Below, in pieces: positions 1 through 11,665 of a stretch of 64,000 nucleotides of DNA. How positions within the stretch are numbered: position 1 is the stretch's first letter; the number at the start of each line of letters is the position of its first letter. The stretch comes from Eutreptiella sp. 'Long Island Sound 2002'. Its lineage: Eukaryota > Euglenozoa > Euglenophyceae > Eutreptiales > Eutreptiaceae. The position numbers were made by a program, and so were the translations under genes. Location: assembly GCA_964036045.1 (NCBI GenBank), contig OZ038384.1, forward strand, positions 23,923,000-23,986,999. Reading direction: 5' to 3'. The notes beneath the pieces were generated by a model. It saw only the letters and a list, made by a program, of their open reading frames with translations. It was not told the origin of the DNA and ran no database searches.

Positions 1-2648
1 TCTTCGGTGCGGAGCCGGATGGGGTGGGCGCTGGTGAGTTCCAGGGTGTCGCCGAGTGGTTTGTCCGGGGCGCTGTTGCCTTGGTCTAGCTCCTTTTGGC
101 GGTGCCAGATCACCCGGATCTGTGGCCCCCCGTTGTCCCCCGGTCCCTTGAGGCGGTACTGGATCGTGCCCTCACACCAGATCCGGTCGCCTGTGTGGTC
201 GTTGCGGAAGGGCTGTTGGACCTTCGCACCTTTTTCGAACCCTGGGTACGCTTTGGGCGGGGGCTGTGCTGGTGGCGGGAGGGAGGATGATGAGGATGCC
301 TGGTCCGGGTGGGGCGGTGGTAGTGGTGGGAGGGAGGATGACGAGGATGCTTGGTCTGGGTTCGTCGGGTGGGTCAGGTGGGATGCGGGGGGTCGGGAGG
401 TTGCTGCTTTTCCGGCTTGGCTCGGGGCGGGTGCGCCCCTTTGTCGTCTCGTTCGCTTGGGTGGGACTGGAGGTGGCGGGGCTGGGGGGGCATGGGGTTG
501 GAAGAAGGGGTGCGTTGCTTGCTGGTCTGGATCCCTCAGTGGGGGTTCTGCCGGTGTTTGCATTTTCGCTTTCGCTTGGCTGCGCATGATGTCGGCGAGC
601 TTGCGTACGGTCTCCCGGGGATCTGTTGGCCATGGCAGTGCGGCGGGGCTGTCGTCGAAGGGGTGGTGTAGGTGGTAGTTCCTCATGGCCTTGGCCTGCC
701 TGACCCAGGCCTCTGTGGGTTCCGGTGTGTCCGGGCCGTTGGGGGAGCCTTGAGCCCAGTAGAGTGCTGTGTGGAGGGCTTCCCAGGGGGCGCCTTCGCG
801 GCCTGTGAGGGTGGTGGCTTGGAGGAGTCGCTGCTGGCCCCGTGGGGGCTCTTCCGGGTCCATTTCCGGGGTATAGGCCTGGGCCGCCATGAGGACTCCG
901 TGTGCCCAGTCGAGGACCCACCATTGGGTGTCCGCTTTGAGGATGTGGATGGCGGGTTGTTGGGGGGGGGTGTCCAGGGTGTCCCACGATGCAATGGCTA
1001 GTGGTATCCTGGAGGGGTGGAGGTGTGGGGGGGCCTTGCGGCTTAGGAGTTGATCGATGTGGAAGGGGGTGACGGGATCGTTGGGGCCTTGGGGCGGTGG
1101 GGGCATTGCTGGGATGGTTGTGGGGTCCCAGTGGCGTTCGTGGGCGGCGAGGGTGTACAGGGCGGCGGTGATGATGTGGTGGGCTTGGCCCTCCAGGACG
1201 ATGTGGCGCTCCGTGCCGAAGTCCTTTGGTAGGTGGGCTGCGGGGTGGAGGGTGATGTGGGCCAGGGCGCGTTGGTGGGCCTTTTTTCCCCCGTCTGGGG
1301 CCTGTGTCTGTTTGTCCCCCGGGATGTGTTGGTGTTGGTGTTTTGGTGGGGGTGGTCCCAGGGCGAGGGATTCCACACCGTGGAGGGGGATGGCGTGTTC
1401 CTTGGACCTGTTGGGCAGGATGTATATGCCCGGGTCTCCCGGTACGGTGCCCAGGTACATGTTGCCCGTGATGGTGGGGGCCGGCAGCGGTTGGCGCAGG
1501 GGCGAGGTGCATGGGGTGGAGCAGGGCGGGTCATGGTGCTCACACCGGGGGTGGTCGATGCCGTACGGGGTGACGTGTACGGCGAAGGGTCCAACGGCGC
1601 GCTGGAGTTTGTGGGGTTGGATGTTGTGGAGGCGTGCCACCGCCCGTGTGTGGGAGCGCCCTTCGCTGATCCATACGGCGTCTGCCCGCGACGCCGCTGG
1701 GTTCAGGCAGTCCGTGGTGATGCCTGTGATCGTGCGGTTGTGGGTGGTATCTGATACCCTGGTGGGGGGGGCGCCGATGCGGGGGATGGTGTGGTCGTCG
1801 TGGAGGGTGCGGGCCTTGCGCCTCGCTTCGTGTCGGTGCTGGGCCTCCTGGGCGTGGGTGTGCACACCCGTGTGTTTGGGCTTCTTGTTGGGGCGGTCCG
1901 CTGTGTGGAAGGGGGTGGGCCAGGAGGGGGCGTGGTGGAGGGTGGGGTGTGGGAGGTCCCCCCGTGTTGCCCATGTGTACAGGGTGGTCGCGGCGGCCCC
2001 TTCCGCCTGTATGGTGTATCGCTCGTCGTGTCGGCGACGGGTGACGAGGACGTTGGGGGCCGTCAGCTCATACACCTGTGTGGGGTGGGGGAGGTGGCGG
2101 GTGACGGTGATCTTGGCGGCGTCGTTCTTGCGGGTGGTGGTGTGGGGGATGATGTAGTGGGTCGCCCATTCATCCTGGGGGGTGTGCTCCGTCGGGTCTA
2201 GCTTGAGCGGGGGGTGGAGCGGCTTCGGTGTTGGGGGCTTGTCTTGGCCCTTCGCTTGTGGCGCCACTTTGGTTTCGACCAGGTATTGTGGGCCCAAGGT
2301 TTCCGGGGCCCCTACCTGTGTGGCTGCCGCTGTTGCGGCTTGGAGGAGGGCGGTGGTATTGGTGTCTAGAGGGGGGGCCCCCGGTTGGGGGGTGAGGGTG
2401 TCATGGTCTTGGCAGTGGGCTGGAGCGCACGCCCTGTCAGGGGAAGCGGGGGGGGGCGTGTTGCGGAGCGGTGTACGATAGGGTGGGCGACGCGTGCGGG
2501 TGGTGGCGTGCTCGCTCTGCCGTTCTGTTTCCCGCGGGCCCTGACCTTGGGGGTGGTGGTGTTGGTGATGTTGGTGGTGAGGGTGGTGTGGGCGCCGGAG
2601 TGGATGATTGTGTCGGTGGCGGCGCTGTTGGCGAGGGTGGTATGGGCG
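1..2648 (-). CDS. Long unidentified protein, 3' part beyond left edge
   Basis: I read this frame directly. It is open without a stop from an in-frame TAA at 2649-2651 to the first base of the window, 882 codons, so the end of the gene lies outside. It contains segments typical of folded protein, for example ILKADTQWWVLDWAHGVLMA near position 930 and FEKGAKVQQPFRNDHTGDRI near 230. These are joined by Pro-rich linkers and a duplicated HPDQASSSSSLPP unit near 285-355. Codons end mostly in C. The first Met lies only near 1461, although the sequence upstream of it already looks coding, so the true start is probably in an upstream exon. Overlapping frames on both strands are open because stop codons are rare in this composition. 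I recognise no family. Confidence is good that it is coding and nil on function. Confidence 0.6.
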
Positions 2649-5600
2649 TTAGAGTAGATGAAGCTGGTGCTGGACTATGGTTGATGGTGGTTAGCTGGTG
2701 GGTCAGCTGTTGTCGCTGTCGTCGTCGCCGGTGGTGTTGGTGTCTCTGATGACGAGGTGATGGTCGGTGAGCATGGCGTGGGTGACGTATGGGCGTATGT
2801 GGTGTTGTCGGCGGTAACGTTTGTGGGCCGGATGTGGCGGTGGTGGCGAGGGTGCTGTAGTTGACGGGTGGTGTGGCCCACGTCGCCTCCGGTGGTGGAG
2901 GTGTGATGGGTGCCGTGGTGGTGTCGGCGATGCTGGGGTGCCGCGGGTGGTGTATTGGTTGTTGGTGGTGGAGATGTTCCTGGTTTGTGGGTAGTCCCTG
3001 TCCGGCGGTGGTGGTGTTGGTGGTGTCGGTGCTCGTTGAGGCCGTTGGCGACGCCGGGGGTTCCTGGTCTCGCGTGGGGTGGTGGTGGCGGTGGTGAGCG
3101 TAGGCGGTGCCATGGGCGGTGGTGCCATTGACGGCTCCGCCGGGCGTGCTGGTGCCGGTTTCGGGTGTAAGTGTGGTTCGGGGTGCGGCATTGGTGGGTG
3201 GCTTTGACGGTGGGTGGCGTGACTGGTGGGTGGCAGCGGTAGGGGGGTGTCGGTTGTTGGTGAGGCTGTCGTTGTCGGTGTTCCGGTTGGTGCCGGTGAC
3301 GGTGTCGCTGGCCGTGCAGATGGTGGGGGGGACTCGTACCCTGGGGTCGCCGTGGCGTTCGGTCGACGGTGGTGCTTCCGGTGGTGTTCGTGTGAGTTGG
3401 CCGGGAGTGGTGTCGGCGTTGCTCTGGCTGGTGCCGTGCGTGCGGGCTGTGTGATTTTTGCGTCCGGGGTTGGTGGCGTTGGTGACGGTGGTGTGTTGGG
3501 GGTCGGCGCCGGTGGTGGCGGTCCGATGGTGAGGGTGCCGGGGACGTTGGGTGGGTCCGCGCTGTTGGGCCTTCTCCTCGCCGTTCCTGGCGGAGGGCGC
3601 TGGCGGTGGTGTCGCTGGTGGCGAGGGTGTGGTGGTGTTGCTGTGGTGTTTTGTGCTGCTTGGGTGGGTGGTGGGGACCCCTGGTTGATGTTGACGTTAC
3701 TCCGGGTGATTTCGATGCGTTGGGTGCGATGGCGTGGGGCGTTGTTGTTTATACCCTTGGTTGGGGGCCTGGTGGGCGGCGCTGGTGGCGTTTGTTCGCC
3801 AGCCTTGGTGGCGTCCTTGGTGTTGTCGTCGATGGGGGTGCCCTAGGTGTTACTCTGTGCCGGGGTCGTGGTGGTGGTGTTAGGGGTGTTGTGGGTGACG
3901 GTACCTCGGTTCGTCGTTGGTGGGGTTGGCGGTGGTGTGTCTCGCGGTGGTCCGGTGGCGTGGGTGTTTTTGGTGTTGGTGCCGGGTGGCCTGTGTGCTG
4001 GTGTTCAGTGGTTCCGGGCGTGCCATTTGTGGCTGGTGTTTGGCCGGTCTGTGGTCCTGGTGGTGTCGGCTGTCCGTGGGTCCGTAGTGACAGGTGTTGC
4101 TGCGGTTGCGGTTTAGGGTGACCTTGCTGCGGTTGGGTGGTGGTGTCGCCGTGTTGCCGCTGTCGGTGGTGCCGGTGTTGGCGTTGGTGGGGGTGCCACC
4201 GGGGGAGCTGTGTGTGTTGGCGTTGTAGGGTGTTGTAAGTGCTGCCCTGGCGGTGTTCTGACGGCGGAGGGGGGACCTCGCCACTCCTGGCGGAGGTTCC
4301 CATGTGCGTCGTTGGCTGGTGGGTTGGCTTTGGCCCCCTCGGTGTCCTTGCTGCCGATGGTGTCTCACCGGGATGCGGGATGGGGAATGCTCCGGGTTGC
4401 TGTCGGTGAGGTCGCACTGCCCGTGGCGCCGTCGGTGATGCCGGTGGTGAGGTCGTTGCGGGCGTTGCCATGGTTCACGGTGTCTCTGATGTTGTTGATG
4501 CTGCTGGTGGTTGGTGTGGGTCTGTGTGTGGGTTGTCAGTGGCTGCTGCTGGTGCTGGTGGTGGTTCTGGGTGCGGGCCGGTGGGTGGTGCGGTTGGAAC
4601 GCCTTGGGTGTAACTTGGCCGCTGGGTGGTTTCTTGTGTTGGTCCGTTGTTGGTTCCGGGCGTCTCCGTTGGTGAGGGTGTTGTGGTGTTCGGTTTGGGT
4701 GTTGGCGGCGGTGCAGGTGTGGGTGTCGCAGTTCCTGGCCCTGGGTCTGGGCGTGGCCGTTTGGGTGTTGCTGGGTGTGGGCGTTCGCCTCTCCTGGCTG
4801 AGGGCTCGGTGGCGTTCGTTCGCCAGCCGTGCTGGCGTCCTTGGTGACGCCGTTGGTGGGGTTGCCCTAGGTGGCGGGGCCGTGGTGGTGGTGTTGGGGG
4901 CGTTGTAGGTGACGGCACCTCGGCCCGTCGTTGGTGGGGTTGGTGGTGGTGTGGATAGTGCCGTGGGTGTTGCTGGCGTTGGTGTTGCCGAAGGCGAGGG
5001 TGCCTTATGTGTTACTTGGTGGTTGGCGTGTGTCCTGGTGGTCTGTTGGCGTGGGTGTTGTTGGTGTTGGTGCTGGGCGCGGCCTGTGTTTGGGTGGTCG
5101 GCGGTTCTGGGCGTGCCACTCGTGGCTGGCCGTCGCGGTGTTGGTGACGGTGCTGGCGAGGGCGCCGCCGGTGGAGCTGTGGCCGATGTGGGCGCTGCGG
5201 GTGTTGCCCTGGTGGATGGTGGTGTTCTGACGGCGGGGGTGGGACCTCGCCACTCCTGGTGGAGGTACCCATGGGTGTCGCTGGCCTGTGTGTTGGCTCC
5301 CTTGGTGTTGTTGATGCCGATGGTGTTGTACCGGGCGGTGTTGCCGTGGCGGTTGCCGTTGACGCTCTGGTTTGTCGGTGCTGAGGCCGTACTGCCGGTG
5401 TCGGTGTCGGTGATGCCGGTGGTGAGATTGTTGTGGGCGTCGCTATGGTTCTCGGCGTCTCGGACGCTGCTGATGCTGGTGGTGGTTGGCGTGGGTCTGT
5501 GTGTGGGTGGTCAGCGGCTTGCGTTCAGGGCGGTGGTCGGTTTCTGTGGCTCTGTCTGGGGGGGTGTGCAGTAGGTGGTGTGTTCTGCTGGTGCTGCTGT

Positions 5601-6850
5601 TGGTGTAGGTGGCGTAGGCGTTGCTCCGGGTGGTGTCGTGGGTGAGGGTGGTGTTGGCGGCGCCGGTGGTGTGGGTGTCGCCGGGGATTGCATGGTGGTT
5701 CCGGGCGTGTGCCCTCGCTTCCCCTGGCCGGGGCTTGGTGGTTTGTTGGCTCACCGGCTGTGGTGGTTTCGGTGTCCTCCGGTGGCAGAGGTTGCTGGTG
5801 GCGACGCTGATGGTGGGGTGTTGCCGGCGATGGTGTGCTTGATGCCGTTGGCTTGGGTGATGTAGGTGCTGGAACCGGCAGTGGCATGCGTAGGTTTCGT
5901 AGGCGTTGGTGCCGGCGGTGACGGTGTTGGTGAGGGTGTTGTGCTGGCTTGATTTTTGGCGGTGTTGGTGTTTCCGATGGCGTGGATGCTGGTGGCGGTG
6001 GTTCTGGGTGCGAGCCGGTGGGGGACCGGATCGGCTCGGTGCGGTCGTTGGTCAGTGTTGGGTGGCTTTTTGTGTTGGTTTGTTGTTGGTGAGGGTGTCC
6101 CATGTCCTAGTGTTTTGGTGGGTGCTGGGGTCGCTGGTGTTGCCGATGGTGCCTCCGCTTGTTTCGGGTGTGTCTGCTGGTGAGGGTGTCGTGGCGTCCG
6201 GTTTGGGCGTTGGTGGCGGTGCTGGTGTGGGTGTCGTAGTGCCCGGTCCTGGTGTTGGGCGTGGCCGTTCGGGTGTTACCAGGTGTGGCCGTTCGCCACT
6301 CCTGGCTGCGGGCTTGGTGGGTCCTTCTTTTGCGTCCTGGTGGTTTCTGGCGGCCCTGCAGCCCCCCTGGCGGGGGGGGGGGTTGCTGGGTTCCTGTTGT
6401 TTGGGTTTGTGTGTGTTGCGTGTGTGGTGCGGGCGGCGCCTGCGCTTTGGTGTGTGGTGTGCGCTTGTGGGGCTCGTGTCGGTGGCGGTTGTGGGGGTGT
6501 GTGTTGTGTGCACGCTCAGGCGTGTGTGCGGTGTGTTGGTGGTGCGTTTGGGTGCCTGTCCTCGCCTTTGCGGGCGTGGTTTGGCGGCCCTGTTTGGTGT
6601 GGGGGCTGTGTGTCGTGCCCCCCCCCCTGTCTCGGCTGTGTGGTTCCCCGCCCCCCTTTCGCTGGGGTCTGTTGGTGGTGTGGCCCCTTGCTGTCCCCTT
6701 TGCGTGCCCTCCTCCTTCTGTCTCTTTTCCGTGTCGCTTGGGGCGGTGTCGTGCCCGGGCCTTCCCGGCTGTGGTGTGTGGGGGGGGGTCCTTGTCGCCG
6801 GCTCGGGTCCCTTCCCCTGGTGTTTCCCCGTGGGGGGGCCGTTGCTTGCA
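2649..6850. repeat. G/T-rich, strand-asymmetric, higher-order repetitive block
   Basis: The + strand is almost entirely G and T with scattered C. A unit of roughly 1 kb recurs with strong divergence. The stretch around 4250-4500 matches 5220-5480, both with the motif GACCTCGCCACTCCTGG followed by GGAGGT and CCCATG. The stretch around 4690-4830 matches 6190-6330. Read on the minus strand, the copies give hydrophilic Thr/Asn/Asp-rich peptide such as NNLTTGITDTDTGS, like a repetitive surface protein. No single frame stays convincing throughout. It could be a decayed repetitive gene continuing upstream of the gene at 1-2648, or non-coding minisatellite. Confidence 0.5.
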
Positions 6851-7126
6851 CTCCCCGTCAGGGTGTAACTCTGTTGTACGGATGCCGTCCATGGACCTGT
6901 TCCGTAGCCAGGTACTCCAGCCGTTCCCCACACCGGGGTCGGGTACACTGTGGGTCGCTGGGGAGTCCTTGCGGGACAGGCGCGTCTCTTGCCTGCCCCG
7001 ATGGACGGTGTGCCCTACCCGCAGCCCCTCGCTGGGCCCGAACCGCAGTACGTGCCGTGGGGAGTGCTCTTGGTCAGGCCCTTTGGTCACCCCCCCAGGC
7101 CGGTGCCACCGCGGGCCGCTGACCAA
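6107..7126 (-). other. Open frame, possibly an exon, doubtful
   Basis: Between about 6850 and 7150 the composition is less biased than on either side. The minus strand reads as ordinary protein there (for example RFGPSEGLRVGHTVHRG and GVGNGWSTWLRNRSMDG). Below 6850 the same frame becomes a low-complexity Thr/His/Pro-rich stretch. A second minus-strand frame is also open across 6850-6950. A short real exon inside repetitive DNA is possible, but I cannot choose between frames and see no known domain. Confidence 0.2.
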
Positions 7127-7519
7127 CGGTCCCGGGCGTATCCCACCTTATTGCGTGTGCTCAGGTGGGGCCGATACGGTCACCGGGGGGGCCCCCAAAC
7201 CCCTGAGGTTGGGTCCCTCGCCTGCGCCCCCCGTGGGCCCTTTTCGTCCCGCCCCCCTTTTCGCTGTGCGGTTTGCGGTGGTTGGTGTCCCGTCTCTCCG
7301 GGGTGGGGTGGTGGTGGTGGGGGGGGGGGGGTTTCGCTGTTCCTGGCTGTGTTGCTTGCGGGCGTGTCGCCCCCTCCTCTGGTCGTGGTCCGCTGCCGGT
7401 GTGTGTGTTTGTGGCGCGGTGCGTGCGCGCGTGGTGTCTGTGTTGGTGTGTGGTGCATGGTTTGTGGTGTGTGGTGTGCGGTGGTGGTGTGTTGGTGGGG
7501 TTGTGGCGGGTGTGTGGTG

Positions 7520-9320
7520 TGGTTGGTCCCTCGCCACTCCTGGCGGAGGTTCCTGTGTGCTACTCCCCGCCACTCCTGGCTGGGTTTCGCTGACTGTGGT
7601 GTTGTGCGGCTCCCCGCCACTCCTGGCTGGGGTTCCGCCGCCGGCAGTGGCGTGTGGTGTGTGGTGTGTGGTGTGTGGTGTGTGGTGAGCGGTGGCGGTG
7701 TGTTGGTGGGGTTGTGGCTGGTGTGTGGTGCGGTTGGTCCCTCGCCACTCCTGGCAGAGGTTCCCGTGTGCTACTCCCCGCCACTCCTGGTTGGGTTTCG
7801 CTGCTGGTGGTGGTGGGCGGTCCTCGCCACTCCTGGCTGAGGTCTCCGGGCGGCGGTGGTGTGTGGTGGGGTTGTGGCTGGTGTGTGGTGTGTTTGGTCC
7901 CTCGCCACTCCTGGCGGAGGTTCCTGTGTGCTACTCCCCGCCACTCCTGGCTGGGTTTCGCTGCCTGTGGTGGTGTGCGGTTCCCCGCCACTCCTGGCTG
8001 GGGCCTGCCGGCGGCTGTGGTGTGTGGCGTGTGGTGTGTGGTGTGTGGTGTTTGGTGTGCGGCGGTGGTGTGTTGGTGGGGTTGTGGCTGTGGTTGGTCC
8101 CTCGCCACTCCTGGCGGAGGTTCCTGTGTTCTACTCCCCGCCACTCCTGGCTGGATTTCGATGCCGGTGGCGGTGGGCGGTCCTCGCCACTCCTGGCTGA
8201 GGGCCCTGGGCGCGGTTCCCCGCCACTCCTGGCTGGGGTTCGCTGGCGGCGGCGGTGTGTGTTGGGGTTGTGGTTGGTGTGTGGTGTGGTTGGTCCCTCG
8301 CCACTCCTGGCGGAGTTTCCTGTGTGCTACTCCCCGCCACTCCTGGCTGGGTTTCGCTGCCGGTGGTGGTGTGCGGTTTCCCGCCACTCCTGGCTGGGGC
8401 CTGCTGGCGGTGGTGGTGCGTGGTGTGTGGTGTGTGGTGTGCGGCGGTGGTGTGTTGGCGGGGTTGTGGGTGGTGTGTGGTGTGGTTGGTCCCTCGCCAC
8501 TCCTGGCGGAGGTTCCTGTGTGCTACTCCCCGCCACTCCTGGCTGGGTTTCGCTGCCGGTGGTGGTGGGCGGTCCCCGCCACTCCTGGCTGGGGTCCGCT
8601 GGCGGCGGTGGTGTGTGGTGTGTGGCGGTGGTGTGTTGGTGGTTGGTCCCTCGCCACTCCTGGCGGAGGTTCCTGTGTGCTACTCCCCGCCACTCCTGGC
8701 TGGGTTTCGCTGCTGGTGGTGGTTGGCGGTCTTCGCCACTCCTGGCTGGGGTCCATTGGCGGCGGTGTGTGGCGTGGTCGGTCCCTCGCCACTCCTGGCG
8801 GAGGTTCCTGCGTGCTACTCCCCGCCACTCCTGGCTGGGTTTCGGTGCCGGTGGTGGTGTGTGGTCCCCCGCCTCTCCTGGCTGGGGTCCGCTGGCGGCG
8901 GTGGTGTGTGGTGTGTGGTGTGTGGTGTGTGGTGTGTGGTGTGTGGTGTGTGGTGTGCGGTGGTGGTGTGCTGGTGGGGTTGCGGCTGGTGTGTGGTGTG
9001 GTTGGTTCCTCGCCACTCCCGGCGGAGGTTCCTGTGTGCTACTCCCCGCCACTCCTGGCTGGGTTTCGCTGCCGGCGGTGGTGGGCGTTCCTCGCCACTC
9101 CTGGCGGAGGGTCCCGGGCGCGGTTCCCCGCCACTCCTGGCTGGGTTTCGCTGTCGGCGGTGGTGTGTGGTGTGCAGTGTGTGGTGTGTGGCGTGTGGCG
9201 TGCGGCGGTGGCGTGTGTGGTGGGTTTGTGGCTGGTGTGGTTGGTCCCTCACCACTCCTGGCGGAGGTTCCTGTGTGCTACTCCCCGCCACTCCTGGCTG
9301 GGTTTCGCTGCCGGTGGTGG
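7520..9320. repeat. Tandem array of about 190-bp units built on a short foldback
   Basis: About ten diverged units begin with GGTTGGTCCCTCGCCACTCC, near 7523, 7736, 7896, 8096, 8290, 8485, 8644, 8781, 9004 and 9242 (spacing roughly 137-223 bp). Each holds two to four copies of the core GCCACTCCTGGC, about 30 in all including variants. The core is an interrupted inverted repeat (GCCA, CTCC, TGGC), extended in the first copy of each unit to CCTCGCCA/TGGCGGAGG. Length variation comes from runs of GGTGTGTGGTGT. Long open frames cross the array on both strands, but they only reflect the lack of stop codons. Confidence 0.9.
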
Positions 9321-9640
9321 TGTGGTGTGGTGGTGCGGTGGGTGTGTCTTCCGGGTGCCCTTCCCCTTGGCCCTGGTGTGTGTGTGTGCGCTGTGTGGCC
9401 CTTCGTGTTGGTGTGGGTGGCGGGGGGGGGGGGGGTCGCGCTCGGTGTGGCTGTCGTGCGTGCGCGTGTGTGTGCTCGCGGTGTGTGGTTGGTGGGGTGG
9501 GGTGTGTCATACCTTGGATGGTTCTCGTCGTCGGTCGTCGGCATGTTTCAAAAGGCAGAAGAAGAGGTCCTGTAGATGCGTAGCAGAGATGCGTGGCATG
9601 TGTGATGCGTAGCACGTACCTTTCCTTTCGTCCCATCATG
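9321..9640. other. G/T-rich spacer, no gene seen
   Basis: This carries an uninterrupted G run near 9422-9436 and low-complexity GTGTG tracts, then a sharp return to balanced composition near 9540. I see no gene. Confidence 0.5.
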
Positions 9641-10640
9641 TTTTCTTCCCCTGTTGAGAAAGAGCGTGCGCAGGTCCTTTTTGTTTGTTTTTTTTTGCGT
9701 GTTGTGTTTTGTGTCTCCTCCCTCGTGTTTTTTTTTTTTCTTCGCTGCGTCTTCGATAACATACCTCTCTGCATTGCGTTTCCCCTATAGAGAGGGGTGG
9801 AAGGCGGTTTCGTGTTTTTTTTTTCAACATACTTGTTGTACCTTGTGCCGCTTCTTGTTGCCGTCCCCTATAGAGAAAGCGTGTGTTTTTTTGTGGGTGG
9901 GGCGGGGGTGGGGTTGCATACCATGACTTTCCTTTGTCTCGTCTCCGTCTTAATGCATCTTGCGGCTTTGTGTGCGTTTGTGATTTCGTCCCCTTGGCGC
10001 CTTCCCTCGCATTTTTAACATACTTGTTCGTCATACCTCCATACCATTGTTTCCCCGTGGTACGTGGTCATTCCCTTTAGCGAGAGCGTGTGTGTGTTTG
10101 CGGGCGGGGCGGTGTGGGGTTCATACCTTGTTTTTCCTTGCTCTCGTCTCCGTCTTCTCGCTCCTTGCGGTCTTGTTTATGTGTGTGCGTGTGTGCGTGG
10201 TCCGTCCCTTTGGCGCCCTCTCTCGTATTGTTAACATACTTGCTCGCCATACCGTTGTTTCCTCGTGGTTGGTGGGCTTCGCTTGTTCGCCTTTTCATTG
10301 TTTCCCCTTTGTCCGTGGTCGCCCCATACCTTTTGCGCTTTTGTGGATTTTTTTTTTTCGTGTATCTCGCGGCAGTCGGGGCCTATGGAGGAATAAATAT
10401 GGGGGATATATGGTTGTGGTTTGTGTTTGCGGGCGTGCCTCTTGACGTGCGTGGCGGTTCGTCGTTCTTTTTTGCGTGCGGTGTTGTTCCTTCGGCGCCC
10501 TCTTTCGCAACATACTTGGTTTTCTCATCCACGTATGTGTAGCGGTGGATACGATATGTAGGAAGCATGGGGCCGTAACATACTTGGTTGTCATACCTCG
10601 TTTTCCCGTGGTCCGTGGTCGCGTCTTTTTTGTTTGTGGT
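9640..10640. repeat. T-rich degenerate repeat stretch
   Basis: The phrase AACATACTTG recurs near 9826, 10018, 10232, 10509 and 10578. It is usually followed by ATACC, TTTCCCCGTGG or TTTCCTCGTGG, and a CTCGTCTCCGTCTT-like tract. This indicates four or five decayed units of about 70-280 bp. There are also runs of T8 to T10. Open frames here show no consistent coding character. Confidence 0.5.
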
Positions 10641-11665
10641 TTGGTGTTTCTCTTTTTGTTGCGTTTCCTTCTCTCTTTTTTTTTTTTCTGACGCGCACAT
10701 GTCGCCTAGCTCCTATGGCACGCACTTTGCCAGGTGGCTCGGCGCTCGCTTTGTTCTTGTCTTCGTCGTCGTGGCTCGCTTGTTTTTGGTGTTCGCCTCT
10801 TTTCTTCTTCTTTGTTGGTGGAGCGCGCAAAAGTCCCTAGCGCCTAGGACACGCACTTTGCTAGGTGTTTTGGAGCATGCAACGCTCAGGTTCTTCGCCG
10901 TCGCGACTCTATTGTTCGTCCTTGTTTTGTGAGTGTCCTAAATTTTGCGACCTCGCCAAACAGCGGCGTAAAATTTTTTGGGGGGTTTCTGAGGTCGGAA
11001 AAAACGATTTTTCGCTTTATTTTTGCTGGCGGTGCGTCGTTTTCTTAGTTTTGTATTATTCTTCTGCTGCGATCGCGCGACATCTCTCGCATTCTATACT
11101 ATAAAATAGCATAAAAAAGAAGACGAAATGAAGGCGACGGCGTCGCCGCCATCAGAAAATCTGACGGCTACGAGGCGTCGTAATGAAGGTCTCCACTGAG
11201 ATCCTGCCCAAATTGGGCCAAACAGTGGTTTTTGGGCGAAAAACAATGGAATATAGTGCTTTTTGAGTCAAAAACACTCATTTCGCGTGTCTCCCCCCAA
11301 CGCGTCGCGTAGCCGACACGACGCGTTTCTGTGCCAATTCAAACTACATACGAGAAGGCCCACTGTTGGGCCACACCATGGGCGCCTGGGCGATTCCTGG
11401 AATCGCCTCAAGATTTTTTGAAAAATGCGTGAACGTGACTTTTTTTGCAAAAATTGACCTTCGCGGAACGCCGCGGAAAAGGTCACGCTATAATCTTTTA
11501 TTTCTCAAAACGATAAAACAATAATAAAATTGCGTAAAATCTTTAGAAATCGAGAAATAAATCCTCGATCTGGAGCTGCGTCGCGCAGGCGACGACTGTC
11601 GTCGCCAGCCCAAAAATGACGAAAAAAGACGATTTCTGGGGTATTTTACAGAAATCCCACAGAAA
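10641..11665. other. Intergenic stretch, no gene recognised
   Basis: A short direct repeat (CACGCACTTTGCCAGGTGG near 10720 and CACGCACTTTGCTAGGTGT near 10850) continues the repetitive zone. From about 10930 the DNA becomes AT-richer, with several short inverted repeats such as GGCGACGGCGTCGCC near 11134. I find no credible coding frame. Confidence 0.4.

Noticed and set aside
172-1512. 446-codon minus-strand frame and several + strand frames over 1-2200
   Set aside because: They are low-complexity Pro/His/Thr or Gly/Val strings. The third minus-strand frame gives ordinary protein and stays open to the edge, so these are shadows.
7520-9320. CRISPR array
   Set aside because: Units are diverged, the spacers are themselves repetitive, and the context is eukaryotic.
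7560-9774. Long frames on both strands across the tandem array (up to about 650 codons)
   Set aside because: They follow from repeat units lacking stop codons; residues repeat with the DNA unit and several frames are open at once.
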